From the NCBI GenBank assembly GCA_027484885.1, contig JAIXSD010000281.1, forward strand, positions 1-6,625: a DNA stretch of 6,625 nt. Reading direction: 5' to 3'. Shown here piece by piece: positions 5,522-6,625 of the stretch (the stretch's first letter is position 1; each line of letters opens with the position of its first letter). This DNA is from Rubrivivax sp. (GTDB taxonomy: Bacteria > Pseudomonadota > Gammaproteobacteria > Burkholderiales > Burkholderiaceae_C). The position numbers were made by a program, and so were the translations under genes. The notes under the pieces were generated by a model. That model was not told the origin of the DNA. It worked only from the letters and a program-made list of their open reading frames with translations, and searched no databases.

Positions 5522-6193
5522 ATGATGATCACCCTGGCACTCTCCAAAGGCCGTATCTTCGAAGAAACCCTGCCGCTGCTGCAGGCCGCCGGCATCACCG
5601 TGCTGGAGGACCCGGAGAAATCGCGCAAGCTGATCTTGGCCACCAACAGCCCCGAGGTGCAGGTGGTGCTGGTGCGCGCCAGCGATGTGCCCACCTATGT
5701 GCAGTACGGCGGCGCCGATCTCGGCGTGGCCGGCCGCGATGTGCTGATCGAGCACAACCATGCCCTGGGCGGCAACGCCGCCGGCATGTACCAGCCGCTG
5801 GACCTGAACATCGCCCGCTGCCGCATGAGCGTGGCGGTGCGCGATGACTTCGACTACGCCCGTGCCGTCAAGCAAGGCTCGCGCATCCGCGTGGCCACCA
5901 AGTACACGGAAATTGCCCGTCAGCACTTTGCCGACAAGGGCGTGCACGTGGACCTGATCAAGCTCTACGGATCCATGGAGCTGGCGCCGCTGACCGGCCT
6001 GGCCGATGCCATTGTCGACCTGGTCTCCACCGGCAACACGCTCAAGGCCAACCGCCTGGTAGAGGTCGAGCAGATCATGGACATCTCCTCCCGCCTGGTG
6101 GTCAACCAGGCCGCGCTCAAGCTCAAGCGCGAGCCCCTGCGTCGCATGATCGACGCCTTTGCTTCTGCCATCCCGTCGACTGCTGCGAAGTGA
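5522..6193 (+). CDS. hisG: ATP phosphoribosyltransferase, short form
   Basis: HisG catalyses the first and committed step of histidine biosynthesis, joining ATP and phosphoribosyl pyrophosphate to give phosphoribosyl-ATP in the cytoplasm. The 223-residue protein shows the family start [18 protein letters not shown] (3-20), the substrate-site stretch [24 protein letters not shown] (52-75) and the signature [27 protein letters not shown] (153-179), with the phosphate-binding loop STGNT. It ends at about 220 residues and lacks the ~80-residue C-terminal histidine-binding domain of long HisG, so it is the short form. Known short HisG proteins need the regulatory partner HisZ, which is not in this window. 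AAGGA at 5508-5512 stands 9 nt before ATG 5522; a second ATG follows directly at 5525, and either could be used. hisD starts 7 nt after the stop, so the two are one operon. Confidence 0.96.
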   Translation: MMITLALSKGRIFEETLPLLQAAGITVLEDPEKSRKLILATNSPEVQVVLVRASDVPTYVQYGGADLGVAGRDVLIEHNHALGGNAAGMYQPLDLNIARCRMSVAVRDDFDYARAVKQGSRIRVATKYTEIARQHFADKGVHVDLIKLYGSMELAPLTGLADAIVDLVSTGNTLKANRLVEVEQIMDISSRLVVNQAALKLKREPLRRMIDAFASAIPSTAAK

Positions 6194-6200
6194 GAACGCC

Positions 6201-6625
6201 ATGCCCCTGCAACTTCGTCAACTGAACACCGCCAGCGCCGATTTCGAAGCCGAGTTCCAGCGCGTGCTGCACTGGTCGGCCGAGGCCGACGCCGCCATCG
6301 AGGGCCGGGTGGCCGAGATCCTGGCCGATGTGCGCGCGCGCGGCGATGCCGCCGTGCTGGAGTACACCGCCCGTTTCGACCGCCTGCAGGCCGCCAGCGT
6401 GGGCGAGCTGGAGCTGAGCCGCGAGGAGCTGAAGGCCGCCTTCGAGGCCATCAGCCCGGCCCAGCGCAGCGCCCTGGAGGCCGCCGCCGCCCGTGTGCGC
6501 AGCTATCACGAGCGCCAGAAAGCCGCCTGTGGCGAGAGCTGGAGCTACCGTGACGAAGACGGCAGCCTGCTGGGCCAGAAGGTCACGCCGCTGGACCGCG
6601 TGGGCATCTATGTGCCCGGCGGCAA
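6201..6625 (+). CDS. hisD: Histidinol dehydrogenase, N-terminal part
   Basis: HisD performs the last two oxidations of histidine synthesis, histidinol to histidinal to histidine, using NAD and a zinc ion. The first 141 codons are present and the frame runs off the window end. The sequence has the usual HisD N-terminal helical region (ILADVRARGDAAVLEYTARFDRL, about 44-66), the middle SPAQRSALEAAAARVRSYHERQK, and the highly conserved TPLDRVGIYVPGG (about 129-141), which begins the NAD-binding part. Full HisD proteins are about 430-440 residues, so about two thirds, with the zinc and catalytic histidines, lies beyond the end. The start ATG 6201 is preceded by a weak GAAGTGAGAA ribosome site overlapping the hisG stop. 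The 7-nt gap implies co-transcription and perhaps translational coupling with hisG. Confidence 0.96.
   Translation, partial: MPLQLRQLNTASADFEAEFQRVLHWSAEADAAIEGRVAEILADVRARGDAAVLEYTARFDRLQAASVGELELSREELKAAFEAISPAQRSALEAAAARVRSYHERQKAACGESWSYRDEDGSLLGQKVTPLDRVGIYVPGG

Noticed and set aside
5129..6202. Minus-strand 357-codon frame opposite hisG and ibaG
   Set aside because: It is antisense to two clearly conserved genes, has no recognisable domain and no ribosome site, and its composition is that of a shadow frame.

Overview
The window is high-GC DNA from a Gram-negative bacterium. Gene content and order (yadG/yadH-type ABC exporter, then an IbaG-type BolA protein, then short-form hisG, then hisD) and the protein sequences point to a betaproteobacterium of the order Burkholderiales. 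The genus cannot be fixed from the sequence alone. Codon use looks uniform across the genes, with no sign of recent transfer into the coding parts.

Layout from left to right. (1) 1-489, plus strand: the 3' end of a wax ester synthase/diacylglycerol acyltransferase gene. (2) 490-1117: a non-coding stretch dominated by a roughly 500-bp imperfect inverted repeat (about 554-1056). Its two ~190-bp arms are diverged copies of one sequence in opposite orientation around a ~93-bp centre. (3) 1118-1542, minus strand: a small secreted protein of unknown function with two hairpins after its stop codon, one of them a clear intrinsic terminator. (4) 1698-3210, minus strand: a TetR-family regulator gene followed 13 nt later by a TPR-repeat protein gene, with a hairpin terminator after the second. 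(5) 3211-3347: a short divergent control region with a perfect 10-bp palindrome that could be the TetR operator. (6) 3348-5400, plus strand: ABC-2 exporter ATPase and permease overlapping by ATGA, then an IbaG-type BolA protein. (7) 5401-5521: a hairpin-rich leader. (8) 5522-6625, plus strand: hisG complete and hisD cut by the window end, starting the histidine biosynthesis operon.

How the parts may work together: the TetR protein probably controls its own operon (with the TPR protein) and perhaps the divergent ABC exporter. The exporter, ibaG and his genes form one co-directional block. In E. coli the IbaG gene sits between the mla lipid-transport genes and murA. Here neither mla genes nor murA flank it, so the locus looks rearranged.

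The most unusual structure is the large inverted repeat. The next most interesting point is a run of three histidine codons at the very end of the ibaG-type gene, just before a structured leader of hisG. No defence system, CRISPR array, transposase, tRNA or rRNA is visible.
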